From Aphis gossypii (taxonomy: Eukaryota > Arthropoda > Insecta > Hemiptera > Aphididae), in the NCBI RefSeq assembly GCF_020184175.1, contig NC_065530.1:72517260-72581259 (forward strand): a stretch of 64,000 nt of DNA. Reading direction: 5' to 3'. The notes beneath the pieces are model-generated. The model saw only the letters and a list, made by a program, of their open reading frames with translations. It made no database searches and was not told where the DNA came from. Both the position numbers and the translations under genes were made by a program. Shown here piece by piece: positions 1 to 12,276 of this stretch. The stretch's first letter is position 1. Each line of letters opens with the position of its first letter.

Positions 1-380
1 TTGGAGTCAGTACCATTGCTGTAATAAATTAATAAAATAATATGTTATACTCTTTTTACTTGTTACATTATGAACACAAAAATACAAATACGAGACAAAT
101 ATAAGTTTAATATATCTGGGAAGAATTCTATAAATTATTTGTATAAATAATTATAAAAATAAATATATTTAAGAATATTAGGTACTTACCTTCAAAGGTG
201 TCAATATTGTTGCCTATGATACTCGTATAGAAAGTAAATATATATGCTGTCGGTAATAATTTAAAGATTAAATATAATATTCTACAAATTACAATCTTAA
301 ACAAGTTTTTTCTTTGTCAACAGTGTTCCTACAAATATTTTTTTCTAATTCTATTCGATATTAAAATACGGTTATTGATA
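1..380. other. AT-rich intergenic stretch
   Basis: No reading frame, RNA gene or clear repeat is visible. The stretch is AT-rich up to the TA dinucleotide (379-380) that borders the first transposon-like element. Confidence 0.6.
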
Positions 381-1246
381 CAGGGCGATTCTTTTATTAA
401 ACAACACTTATTATTTCAAAAAGTATATATTTTCAAATTTGTTGATACATGTTTTTCTACAACTGTATAAAATTTTAATTTTTTTCACTCTCATATTTAA
501 TAGTAAAAAAGCTATCAACTTTCTATTTTCAAATACAATTTTATTATTTTATTTTTAAATATTAATAATTACATTAATTAATTAATAAAAGCCATTTTTT
601 TATGAATTTTCACGTTAAAATTTCTAACTTTCGTTAATCCGTCGGTGAGTTATAACTTATAGCTGTTCAAAGTTGGTCAGTCTTAGAAGATTTTTAGGTG
701 TTATATATCTGTACTAATTAGCACCGTCAGAACTGGAATTTTTATTTGTAATATCCTTTAGCTATAATAATAATGAATTCGATATCGTCGACCCCACAGT
801 GTAGCGGAGTCGTGGTGATAATATTTCATATTTGTTCCTACTTGTTACTACCTGCCATAGCTTATTATCAATTTTCATTTAATTATAATTAATTAGACTA
901 ATATTACTAATTATTACTACTTACCTACTGACTAGCTATCACACATTTACACTTAATAAACACTTCACAAAACTACCCAACTTTGAGAAGCTATATCTCA
1001 TTAACGGATAAACGAAAAATGAAATGTTGAATGTGATAATTCATAAAAAAATAGCCTTATTAATTTATGACATTTTAAGTATAGGTTGTCATTTTAAAAT
1101 CAAAAGTTCATAGTGGTTTACCTAATAAATATAAGGGTGTAAATATGGAAGAGTTCTATAATTCTAGAACAGTATGGATCTTACATTTTGAAAAAAGTCA
1201 ATACTTTTTGAAATAACGAGTGTTGTTTGATAGAAGAATCACCCTG
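381..1246. mobile_element. TA-flanked inverted-repeat element, Tc1/mariner-like MITE
   Basis: The two ends are inverted copies over about 55 bp. The left end starts CAGGGCGATTCTTTTATTAA and the right end, read in reverse complement from 1246, starts CAGGGTGATTCTTCTATCAA. Both continue through ACAACAC and TTATTTCAAAAAGTAT. A TA dinucleotide lies immediately outside each end (379-380 and 1247-1248), the target duplication typical of Tc1/mariner elements. The interior, about 870 bp, has no transposase frame, so it is non-autonomous. A related left end occurs at 13263. The superfamily is inferred only from the TA duplication. Confidence 0.75.
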
Positions 1247-1248
1247 TA

Positions 1249-2344
1249 TAACGGATACTCGTTATCTACCCATGACAATCTGGCAATTATTTATTAATCT
1301 AATATATTTAATCTTGCTTATTATAATAATATTTGGGTATATGATTTTTAAAACTATACTTTTAAAAATTATCCTTATATTATAGATTTTTAAAAATGTT
1401 TGTCGAACTCGTTTATCAAAAAAATACTGATAGGTTGTATAATTTAAAATTTTGGTTAACACATATGAAAGATGATCACATCTGTAGCTATTGTAAAAAT
1501 ATATGAAATAACATACTTTTAATATTACTCAGTGGTATTTGTGATGCTCTATATATGCTCTGTTGAAAACATAATTAAACACAATAAACCTGTGATCTGT
1601 GATCTTTGCAATGAAATATTAAAATTGGGAAATGTTAAGACATAATTTCAAAAACAAGATAAGAATAGTAAATTACAAATAGCAGATGGTGCATTAGAAT
1701 CACCTTATTATGTGACTCAATTTTAAAACAACTACCTGAACAAAAAGAGATTTTTTTCTATTGGTTTATTTTTTGTTTAGTGTATTTTGATGATAATGTA
1801 AATAATCAATAATAATTAATAAAGAAATTTGCAAGCAATAATTATATGCTTAAAATATTTAGTTTAAATTAGATAAAAGTTATCGTTATTTTTTATTGTT
1901 TTGTAATTAAAGTATATTATTACTTGATATACTGAATATTAATATTAATTATTACATTGTTATTATATATAAAATTCAAAATTAATAGATATGTCGAATG
2001 TATGCATTTTTTAGAAAACCACAAAAAATGAAGTTTTAAAAAATAAAACCAGAACTATATTTTGTTAATTTTGTTAACATACAAGCCAACCGACTCACAG
2101 TTGAATACATTAGATTTAAATCTAATGTAACTAATTAACAAATGTCAGAAATAAATATTTGTTTGACTTGTTGAGAATTCGAAGGTAATGCTGCAAAATA
2201 TTCAAAATGTATTTTGTTTGGTAAAATAAGGATTTCCTAATATTCAAGTATTTGGTTGTGCAGCTCTTATCTCTCTATTAATCTAAAATGTAGTTACATT
2301 GAAAAGGGGCACTTTTCTATACATACATTTGTGCGAGTATTTTA
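1249..2344. other. AT-rich intergenic stretch
   Basis: I see no gene here. The 66-codon minus-strand frame at 1262-1462 is low-complexity (rich in I, K, N, Y) with no recognisable domain, and I take it as chance. Confidence 0.6.
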
Positions 2345-3480
2345 GATTCTGAACGAAGTGATGAATGTATTGATTTTACAATGGTGTGTGTTTTTTTTGT
2401 TTTTGTGTCTGTGTACAGGATAACTAGTCGAAATAATGCTCCAATTTCAAAGAATGGGGATGGTTTCCGATGTAAAAGTGAATATCCTTGGTGCATTATA
2501 GAGGTAAAAAGTTAACATTTTCCAACAGTTTTCAAAAAAATCGAGAAAAACAAAAAAAAAATGACGGAAAAACGGCAATTTTTACGCAAAACCAGTTTTC
2601 GACCAAATTGATTTTTTTTATGGTTGTAATTCAAAAACTAATCACTGAAAATACTTGAAATTTTCACCAAATGTTAATGTCAGTGGTATCCGTATATAGT
2701 TAAATTTTCAAAAAATTTTGACTTTTTTTGAGTTATTTATAGACCACTGAAATTTTCGATTTTTTTGAGAAATTTTTTTTAAAGTGTCGATAAAAAATTG
2801 TTGGATGACCAAAAAGTTTTGAAAATTTAATACAAGGTTCCTTATGAGTTTTTTTTAATGTAGCTAAAAAAAATTAAAAATCGTTAGTCACAATTTTTTT
2901 TTATAAGCGTTTTTAGTTCAAATTTTTACGAAATCTGTCGAAAACGCAAAAATTTGCAAGTAATTTTGAAGTTGAAAAATCATAAAATTTTTTTCTTTTA
3001 TAACTAAGTTTTGAAAATTTGGTACAAGGTTCTCCATACATTTTTCTTCAAATATCTGTAAAAAAAACTCTACCGGATTCAGACAAAAAATTTTTATGAG
3101 TGTTTGAATTTTAAATTTTTATGAAATTGCGTAACGATAACGATTTATCCTCAAACGATTTTAAATATTTGTTATTATTCAAAAAGTATAAGTCGTAGAT
3201 ACTTGAAAATTTTACCTGCAGTTATTAAGATTCGCGTTTTCTTTACGTGATTTAATTTTCAAAATATTTTTTAATATAAGCTGGTTTTTTTAAACCACCT
3301 TTTTCACCAACCACTAGAAATTATATCCTAGGCTGACAAATCATCTTCGTTCAGAATCGTTTTTCGTATACAATGATAACTATCATTGGATTCAAATTTA
3401 ACACTCCTATAATATATAATAATGATCCATACGGCACCTAATGTACAGCAGAGCGGTACTCACTTGCCCGCTTTTGTTAA
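2345..3480 (+). mobile_element. Non-autonomous repeat with GATTCTGAACGAAG ends, copy 1
   Basis: A perfect 14-bp inverted repeat GATTCTGAACGAAG bounds 2345-3358, and the similarity continues inward (gatga, tgt). Two other copies occur in this window: reversed at about 5255-6250 and forward, shortened, at 18513-18830. The third copy also shares sequence beyond the right inverted repeat (CAGAGCG.TACTCACTTG near 3449-3470 and 18776-18795), so the family unit probably extends to about 3480. The interior is T-rich with no coding frame. The transposon class is not assigned. Confidence 0.8.
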
Positions 3481-5254
3481 ATTGTATATCCTTCATTAAT
3501 CTTTTAAACTCGAATAAAACAAATTCAATATTTTTCCGTTATAACCCAATATTTCCAAGTACAATTTGAAATCATCTCGAATATCTTCGGTTTGAAACTC
3601 TGGTCTATAAAAATCACTCATAGCTGGAGATCAATTTGAGCCATTCCTATGGCTTGCAAGAAACGAATTACACTTCGTATCTCACAAGCAGTGGAAGATA
3701 AAATTGTATTTTATAAGATATCATGGAAAATATTAGAATATTATTGAAAAAAAAAAGTCAATATTTGGCATATTAAAGATTAATGTACTGGTAGCGATAT
3801 TTAAAAGAAGTGCCTGTATTTATTAAATATACATTTTACATAATATTAAAGAAACACCCGAATTGTGTTTATACTAGCTCTTAATAAGAGATGAGGAGAT
3901 TTTCTTTTTCGTCTACTATTTCTTCAAAAAAATGTAAACTCTGAAGGTATCTGTTATTGCCTGTTTACTACACTATAATCAGTTTATATAAAGATAATGA
4001 AAATAAAGAAAATTTAATTTTGAATATTTTGATTTAGTGTGAATTCTATTTCATCGAATACATTTTTATTTAATTTAATTCAAATTATTATTTTTTATTT
4101 ATTTTTATAAATACTATAATATTTAGATAGAAATACTGATTGTTATATTTTAGGTTTGAAAAAGTTGTATTGATGAATAAATAGTTTTTGTTTACACGAG
4201 AAAGTGTAGTTGCTGTGTGTATTACATGAAAAATTAATTTACAAAACTCACATCTTCATTGTCGTAGTTTTCAAATACTTCGCTCACATGGTCTTTAAAT
4301 ATCTGGTCACCGTTAACTTGTATCCCTAGTATTGCATAATAATGATCCACAAACGTGAGTTATGACACAATTTATGAAAAAATTGTTATATTGTATTTAT
4401 TATACATAGGTATAATACGATACACACCGTATAATAATAAAGTTACTGGTTAGTAATCATTATAATAATTATATAACATTAAATACATTTAATTATTTAA
4501 ACATAACCATCTGACATATTTGTGTATGGTGTATACTGTATACCACTTTTAATTACTTACTATATTGCATTGCGACATTGAAATTTGCAAATTGTGTGGC
4601 ATCTACATAAATATAATGTATTACATTAAACGTTTTTATGTTATACGCAGATTTACGTATTGTTAACTTTTAATATTAATAGGTATAAGATGCAAATATG
4701 TTATATTATATGTCATCATACAATAGTTTCATTTATTTTATCTAATTAAATACATAAAAATTGATATAATAACATTTATTGATATCATATACATATACAT
4801 ACACACAAACCCAACTGTTGCCAAATTTGCTGTTAGTTATTTTACAAAAAATAAAGATATAATATTAGTAAAATTATTGAAAATAATGTTTCAAAAAAAT
4901 ATAATTAAATAAAAAAATGACGGAAGTAAGCAAACATTTTTGCTTTACAAACTTTATTCAAATGTATTTTATTAGTCATCAATTGAGCAAGGACTTTTAT
5001 GCATTCGTACATTTTTTTTAGTTAACTTTTTCGTATGCTTATTAAGTATAGGTACAATACATTTCACAATGTTTGTGATCAAATACTGGAAGTTTTTAGG
5101 GCATATTTTTGCATCAATATCATTAAATAAAAATAAGGGTGGTCGAGTGGGTAACACTTTGCTATAGAGTAGGTATCGAGTGCACTTCGACATAGAATAG
5201 ATCACTATAACGGATGAGTTAAATATAAATACAATGATCGGTATCATTATTCAT
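3481..5254. other. AT-rich intergenic stretch
   Basis: Nothing supportable lies here. A 91-codon minus-strand frame (4972-5247) is hydrophobic and low-complexity without a recognisable family, and I do not call it a gene. Confidence 0.55.
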
Positions 5255-6250
5255 TGAATATGAAAAAAAATTCCAAGTGGAACTGATTTGTTAACCTAGG
5301 AAATATTTTCCACTGAGCAGTGAAAAAGATGGTTTATATTTTAATGACCCGCATATTCCAATAAAATCCAGTAAATCTTGTACAGAAATTGCCAATTTCA
5401 ATAACTACTAACTAGTGTATGTTTCAAGCTTCTATGACTAGACATTTTTAACTATAACAAAAATCTAAAATTATATGATAGTAAATCGTTCTTTTACAAA
5501 TTAATTTTGGATTTCGTAAAAATTTAAGCTAGAGATACATTTTTTTTAATTGGCTAACTTTTAACTTCTTTAATAATTATTGTAAGACAAACTCATGGAG
5601 AATCTTGTATTAAACTTTCAGTTCTTAGCTTCATATACAATATTTTTTATAAATTTTTAACTACTAAATAATTTGTAAATATTCATAATTTTTATGGATT
5701 TTTGTCAATATTTGAATTTTAAACACTTGTACAAAAATTGTGACAAACGATTTTTGATATTTTTTACTAGAATAACAAAAACTTGTATAAATCCATACAT
5801 TACATTTTAAAGTATTTTTGTCTTCCAAAATTATTTAATTGGCATTTCAAAAAAAAATTCTTAAATGATAGAAAACTTCTGTTATCTATAAATATCTCAA
5901 AAAAAAATCATACTATTTTGAAAATTTAACCCTCCATAGATAACCTAATACAAACTATTTCAAGTATTTACAGTGATTCATTTACAATAACAATATAGAA
6001 AAATTGATCGTCTCACAAACAGGTTTTTCTTAAAAATTCCCGTTTTTCCTCCCCCCCCCCCGATTTTTTTGAAAACTACTGTAAATTTCTTGATTTTAAT
6101 CTTTATAATGCATCAAGAATATTGAATTTGCTACCGTAAACCACCCCTCAAGTTTTAAATTGAGGTATTATTTCGACAACTTATCTTGTACATACACAAA
6201 AAAATAACACATACACTATTGTAGAATCAATACATTCATCTCTTTCATCC
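5255..6250 (-). mobile_element. GATTCTGAACGAAG-family repeat, copy 2 (reverse)
   Basis: Read on the minus strand from about 6250, the sequence follows copy 1: a GATGAATGTATTGATT block, a GTGTATGTAC block, GTCGAAATAAT, a GGGGTGGTTT block, GATGCATTATA, then T-rich DNA. Near 5290-5340 it ends with the counterpart of the GATTTGTCAGCCTAGG and GTGAAAAAGGTGG segments of copy 1. The inverted-repeat ends have decayed. A run of ten C (about 6051-6060) is present. This copy is older or more diverged than copy 1. Confidence 0.7.
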
Positions 6251-9200
6251 GAATTTATAAATAATTAAAGTTAATTATAATACTTGTGATTCTACTCACT
6301 GGTACAAAAGGATTTTCATAATAAATTAACGGTAATTTAAAAGAATAAGTATCTATCTGATTAAAAAAAATATGTTATGCATAATATAGAGTTAAATTTC
6401 GGTATGAAATAAATCTTGTGACGATTTTTTAATATCATAAAGACCTACCTAGTACAAAAATTTAAATACTTTTAATAATTTATTGATATAAAGTCCCTTA
6501 CCATTGCATTCTAAAAAAATATAAAAATAAATTATTTGAGATTTAATATTTAAATATTTAACAATCATTGATTAGGTACTATAATAATGTACTATTCAGT
6601 ACCTACATGTATATTTTAAGTAATAGTTATGCTATTTTTTTTAAATTAATCATAAATGTATTATTTATATAATTTACTAATATAAAGTGAATTTAAGTCT
6701 CTCACCATTTATTTCTAGAAATCAAAAATAAATTCTGCATTAAATTGATCGTTTGATATATTTTTAAATTGTTTGGATATTACATAGGTATATGTATATT
6801 GTATATTATTTATTCAAAATTTCAATATTTTGTACAAAATAATATTTGAAAGTATCGTTGAAATATATATAGGTGTACCAAGTTCATACAATAAAATTTC
6901 TTTTTCATGGTTACAAATAAATTATAATATTTTTTAACAATTACTTATCGAAATTAAGTTTCTTACCTAGTGTGTAGTCTAGAAAAAAAAATATTTATAT
7001 TTATTAAGTTTAAAATTCATAAACAAATATTGTAGTTGTTACCTCCTTTGACACAATTGCTGATAAAAAATATCACAGTTAATATTATTGAAACTTTAAA
7101 TGCAGTCATAGTTATTATTCAGAGAACTACAAAGTGCGAGGATTAGTTTTCTTTTCAAAAAATATACCTAAAATGATTAGATTCTGAATAAGTATTAAGC
7201 TATTATTATTAAGCCAGTGCTTTTATATTTTAGTATTTATGCATTATAACAATTAAGTAAACATTTCTGCTGTTTTTGTCATAAACATTTGTTCTAAAAT
7301 CTATAAATGAAATATATGGACCATATGGTAAGGCAAAATGACCGACTTTAAAAGACTATAAATAAGTATAATATTTGTTTAGGAACAATAATGTGGCGTG
7401 GCGAACGCGCATCGATTGTCTCGCTCTTTCTCTTTCTCATATTATAATATTAGCTTATGTGAATTGTGCGAGTGTAAAATGACAATATTAAAATGACTAA
7501 AAAATATTTTTCTGTGTTTATATAACACATTTATGGGTACACGAAAAAAATAATAGATTATCTGAAAACATTACATCGAGTTAATTTATCTAGCCGCTAT
7601 AGAAGCTAGCGGATAACAGTTAAATTGTCTGAAGCTTCAAGGGAATAAGAATAAAACAAAATAATTCTAATTATTATATCTTATTGAAAAAGTCGTTTTA
7701 TTAATATTTGTGTCTTTTGTAAGACTTCCCTATATTATATAAAAAATAATAATTGTACCCGTTAGTTTTTATGCAAAATTACTGCGTTGATTTCTTACTG
7801 AATAAAAAATACTATAATATTACATTTTCAAAAATTAATAAATTAAATTGTCCATGTCATAACCATTAACATCTCCTAAAACTATATTTGTTTTGCTATA
7901 AAATTTCAATTTTGACTTATTGTTTTGCAAACGAAATCATTGATTTATTTTGGAATAAAAATACATAAATTGATCGTTTTTAAATAAACATAAATTATTA
8001 TTTTACATAATATTCTTTAATAGCTTCTATTTTAATATGACGTCAAACTAATTTAATTGGGATAAACGAACTGCACTTGGGTTAAGAGTAGATAATGATA
8101 GAACTAAATTTGTTAAAAATGGGGTTTTAATAAAAATTTCCGAAACACTTTTATACCTAATTTGGTATTAAAAGTTATTTTAATTATATTTTATAGTTTT
8201 CTTTTGTTCGGTATGTTGATGCTCAAATGGTATGCACGATAATTTGGTGAAGATAATCAGATAATGTACGAATCATAATGTGAGATTTAAATTTTAAAAA
8301 TTTTATTAGTTTTATTTATGGATATTATGGCGTATTTAGTACTTTATTAGTAATATATTATTAGTACCTGAATCAGTACATCATTATAATGTACCTAAAA
8401 GATGTTATGAGCACCCAAGTGAAATTTGACTACATTAAGTGCAACTCAAGCATATACAGTTAAACAGTTGTATCGATATTTTAAGCAATTAAGAAATTGT
8501 TGAACAAACGCATTATTTTAAAACGAGCTAATTCTTTTTACAATTATCGTCGTGTTCGTGAAAGTTTTGACTGTTTTTTTGAGCTGCTTGAAATAGCAAA
8601 TTTTTGAAAATTATTTCTGAACATGATTTTGATAGTCTGTATAATATAACAACACCATGTAATCCAAAATTTGCTCAACCACTTTTCAAAGGCGATGACA
8701 AATGTTTTTTAAAATCCATAATTAATCCTATCCGTATTTTTAAACTATTTTGAGTGATGGTTGCGTGTGTGATATGTCGCCGTTTATATCCAGGCGATGA
8801 AGTTTTCCATAGAATATAAACAAGATAATTATGATTAGGTAATTCTTTTGAAAATTTTTAAATTGAAACAAAATGTGTACACAAAATCATCATATTAATT
8901 CCGAAATACTATTGTAGTATTTAATAATGGTAATAAATTGTGTCATTTAAAGGCATTTGAAGTTTATGATTAATATTATATTACCATTGTAATTTTATCA
9001 CCTTGTGTCTGTTATAATTTTAAAAATTGGTATTATATAAGGTTGTATCGTTATTCTATAGTACCAGTAGTGCTTACCAATATATATTTGTACAATATCT
9101 ATTGTATAATCGATCATGCATCTATTTATACTACGTATTAAAAAAAACATATTAAATTATGGTGATCCTGTCTATATCTTATCTGATATCCAATTTTTTA

Positions 9201-9300
9201 TTTCTGTCATAACATTTTAAAGACAATTTTTTTTTATCATAACATTTTACAATACACCTACTCGTAATATGGTAACTGGTTACCTCGATAGAATTTCGCA
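6251..9300. other. AT-rich intergenic stretch
   Basis: I see no RNA gene and no supportable coding region. A short plus-strand stretch near 8524-8604 reads KRANSFYNYRRVRESFDCFF, faintly like the end of a PIF/Harbinger transposase, but it is too short and broken to call. Confidence 0.5.
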
Positions 9301-10016
9301 AATGCGTTACTACGGAGGTGAACTCATATAAGTCTGCAGCTATACCATGGGTGATAACAGTGGTGACCTGCACGGTAGTTTATACACGAGTATAATATGT
9401 GTCGCAGTCTTGACGGCTACCGGCGACTCAGCCGCTGCTATTCAAAAGCCTAAAAGAGCTTTGTCATTACTCATTGGACCATCGCAAAATTACACTGATA
9501 ACTGGTACTGTGTACGTTTATACTTATCGTTCCATCAGTCATGATTGCATCCGGTCGCCACCCATATCGCATATCCGCAACACACCCGGAAACTGCTAGG
9601 ACACACTGCAGCGCTGGTGGTAAAATTATGTTCGGACTTATTTTCACGCTATTGCCATCGCCACCGCTGCAGTGTGTGGGCATCTATTCCGACCTAAGTT
9701 ATCCCGTTCATTATACAGTCTCATCTGCTGTGTCAACAAGTCACCGTACCAGTGTACCACTGTCGTCTGTAGCGTCAGCATTATCTAAGGTGATACTATT
9801 GTATTTGGTTCCACTCAGTAGTTGCGGATCTGCATCCGTACACGAATTGTATATTACGTTTTTGTGTAATGCGACATTGTACATCACCTTCCCCCCTTTT
9901 TTCACTGGCGATGATATTTTTCATCGCATCATTTAATATTTATAATTCTCAACTATATTACGAATCAATGTGTGTAACGTTGTGTCATGTAAACACGTCA
10001 TCGTTTGTTTCTGATC
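9301..10016. other. GC-richer unassigned block
   Basis: Base composition rises clearly compared with the flanks (segments such as 9411-9440 and 9544-9680 are near 50% GC). Open frames exist on both strands, the longest being plus-strand 9541-9936 (131 codons), which is rich in S, T and P and shows no domain that I know. The minus frame at 9471-9683 overlaps it. I see no convincing splice structure. It could be a decayed gene, a transposon fragment or a regulatory CpG-richer block. I do not assign a function. Confidence 0.4.
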
Positions 10017-10024
10017 GTTGCGTG

Positions 10025-10233
10025 CAGAGGCGCAAACTAATTCAAATTATGGGAGGGGGAGGGGAAATATAAGTATTCAATACCCATCTATTAAAAAAAA
10101 AATTCACTGTGCTCATTTATACATAAATAATAATACAATGTATCAAATAAAAATAGAAAATATAATTTACATCGTGAGATAACAGTATGAAGGGGGGCAG
10201 TTGCCCCCCTGCTACCCTAGATTTGCGCCACTG
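10025..10233. mobile_element. hAT-type miniature element, 209 bp
   Basis: The termini are inverted repeats: CAGAGGCGCAAA at the left and, in reverse complement, CAGTGGCGCAAA at the right. Each is flanked by a near-identical 8-bp direct repeat, GTTGCGTG (10017-10024) and GTCGCGTG (10234-10241). An 8-bp duplication with CAG-initial ends is the hAT pattern. The interior has G-rich and C-rich arms (10050-10067, 10193-10208) and no coding frame. One mismatch in the duplication suggests some age. Confidence 0.85.
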
Positions 10234-10372
10234 GTCGCGTGTTTGCGTAATACATAAATTAACGATGCGAGGTTAACTACAAATAAAATTTGTCATAATT
10301 TGACTCTAACGGGGACCACCGCCATTACAGTGATGAGTGTAATGAACGAATTAACAAATTAATGATGTTTTT

Positions 10373-10832
10373 CAGGGATGGATCATGGATATTTTGATAG
10401 GGGGGGGGGCACACATATAAATTATATAATGATTCTTTAATCATAATTAATAATACATAGGTAGGTACTCTTATTTTTAAACAAAATTGGAATTTGGTAA
10501 TATATTTAATATAATGTTGATTCCATTATATCACACACCAAAATAATAATTTATACATATAGGCAAGTTATAATACATAATATAATATGTAGTCATTAAT
10601 AAGTAGAAATATTTTTATAGATTCTCATACTTTAATGCCTCATAGGTCAAATTGAAGTCTGTAACTCATTTTATCAGTTTAAATGTTAATAGTGATTATA
10701 CAAGTAGGTAGTATTATTCTTATTTACTATATTTTTCATTTATATGATACTCGTAGTAACATAAAAAAAAATGTTGATAGAAAATTGACAGGGGGTACGT
10801 GTCCCTGTGCCCCTTCCCTGAATCCGCCACTG
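10373..10832. mobile_element. hAT-type miniature element, 460 bp
   Basis: The left end starts CAGGGATGGATCATGG and the right end, in reverse complement, starts CAGTGGCGGATTCAGGG. The flanking 8-bp repeats are ATGTTTTT (10365-10372) and ATGCTTTT (10833-10840), differing at one base. A run of ten G lies near the left end. The interior is AT-rich without a transposase frame, so it is non-autonomous. The plus-strand frame at 10683-10886 crosses the element's right end and is not a gene. Confidence 0.8.
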
Positions 10833-10840
10833 ATGCTTTT

Positions 10841-11629
10841 ATTCGTTTTATTATTTTTATTTTTGTTGATTTCGTATCACGCATAGTCATATACATCTAC
10901 ATCTTTGTACTTACAAATTTCTCTTTATATATATACAAAGATATAGGTATCTATATCTAATAGTAATAATAATAATAGACTTTATATCAGTCTTTCATCG
11001 TAATTTGATTACGAAATTAAAATATATAATCAGGTAAATTTATATTTTATCTAAACCATGAAATATGTAATATATTTTACTCAAAAACATAAATTATTAA
11101 TGAAAAATGAAATTTTGTTTAAAGTAAATAATAAACTTCTTTCATTTTTATTTCTAGTTCATTGTTACTTATCTTACTACGTGGGTGAAATGTAAATTGA
11201 TATAGTTAATCGTTGTCAGTTAATATTTTTAGAATATAAATGTAATACTTGTACTTTACTTTAAAAAATAAAAACAATCATAAATTATTGTATAGAAACA
11301 TATATGTAGGCAAGTTGTACTTATGAATGTCGGTTGAAAAAATTATTGGCGTCTTAACGAAAAACATAATTCGTATTTGTACCGCAATTATTGAATAAGT
11401 ATTATTTATCAATTATTAGTAAATAATCCATCTACGAGTTTTAAACGTTGATATAAGTTCTTCGTATTTTTCATTTGCATGTATACACAATATATACAGA
11501 GTTATTGATATAAAGTCCCTTACCAATGTATTCTAAAAAAAAATAATTTTATATTTTATATTTTAAACTGACGAGTCAAGTACTATACAAAAAAATTGTA
11601 ACAGTAGTATACCTGCAACCTGCATATTA
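10841..11629. other. AT-rich intergenic stretch
   Basis: No coding or RNA feature is visible between the hAT-type element on the left and the composite transposon on the right. Confidence 0.55.
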
Positions 11630-11631
11630 TA

Positions 11632-12274
11632 CTGTTCGTAGAAAAATATGTTAACCAAAATTTGTGTCAACAAATTAACTTATTACCATCTGTTGTTTTA
11701 ACACATTGCTTTTATGTTATATTACTTAAGTCACTTTAACTGTAATATTTTGTAACCAATTTCTTTAAATTTTAGTTTATTTCTATTATTCTTATATATT
11801 CTTATTCATTTTTCAAGTGAAAAAAGTTTCATGAAAAATAGAGCAAAAAATTAAATGTTAATATTTAAAGAAATTGGTAACAAACAGGGAGGTACGCAGA
11901 AAATAATTTTGGGGGGTGTTTTTGAAAAATAGAACATTTTTTTTTCAAATTCATTTGTATCCATCACGTTAATACATATTAGGTATAATTTTATTTTATT
12001 TATAAATCCTGTTTAAGTATTTTTATTTTTATTCAAACTATATTAATTGTTTTAATTTGTTAGTATTAATTTTTTATTACAAAAACCAAAGATTTTGGGG
12101 GATGTTTGAACACCCAAAATACCCCCCTGTGGACGTCCCTGATAACAAAATATTACACCTAAAGTGACTTTACTAATATTACATATAAGCAATATATATA
12201 AAAAAACAGATGGTAGTAAGTTATTCTGTTGACACAAATCCACAACATATTACATATAATTTTCTTACGAACAG
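11632..12274. mobile_element. Palindromic TA-flanked MITE (host of a nested hAT insertion)
   Basis: The two halves are inverted copies over more than 130 bp. The left arm begins CTGTTCGTAGAAAAAT and the right arm, in reverse complement, begins CTGTTCGTAAGAAAAT. Further inward both read through TTTGTGTCAACA, TACCATCTGTT, AAGTCACTTTA, GTAATATTTTGT and CCAATTTCTTTAAA. TA lies outside both ends (11630-11631 and 12275-12276). The right arm is interrupted by the hAT-type element at 11885-12141. Leaving out that insert and one duplication makes the arms match continuously. No transposase frame is present. Confidence 0.85.
11885..12141. mobile_element. hAT-type miniature element nested in the palindromic MITE
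   Basis: The left terminus starts CAGGGAGGTACGCAGA and the right terminus, in reverse complement, starts CAGGGACGTCCACAGG. The flanking 8-bp repeats are GTAACAAA (11877-11884) and ATAACAAA (12142-12149). G-rich and C-rich segments (11911-11919, 12097-12127) can pair with each other. The insertion site falls inside the right arm of the surrounding palindrome, which gives the order of events: host element first, hAT second. Confidence 0.85.
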
Positions 12275-12276
12275 TA

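Noticed and set aside
8524..8604. Possible PIF/Harbinger transposase relic (FYNYRRVRESFDCFF)
   Set aside because: Only about 20 residues show a weak resemblance, with stops on both sides; not enough to separate from chance.
9541..9936. 131-codon frame in the GC-richer block
   Set aside because: S/T/P-rich with no domain, a competing frame on the other strand, and no splice signals that extend it.
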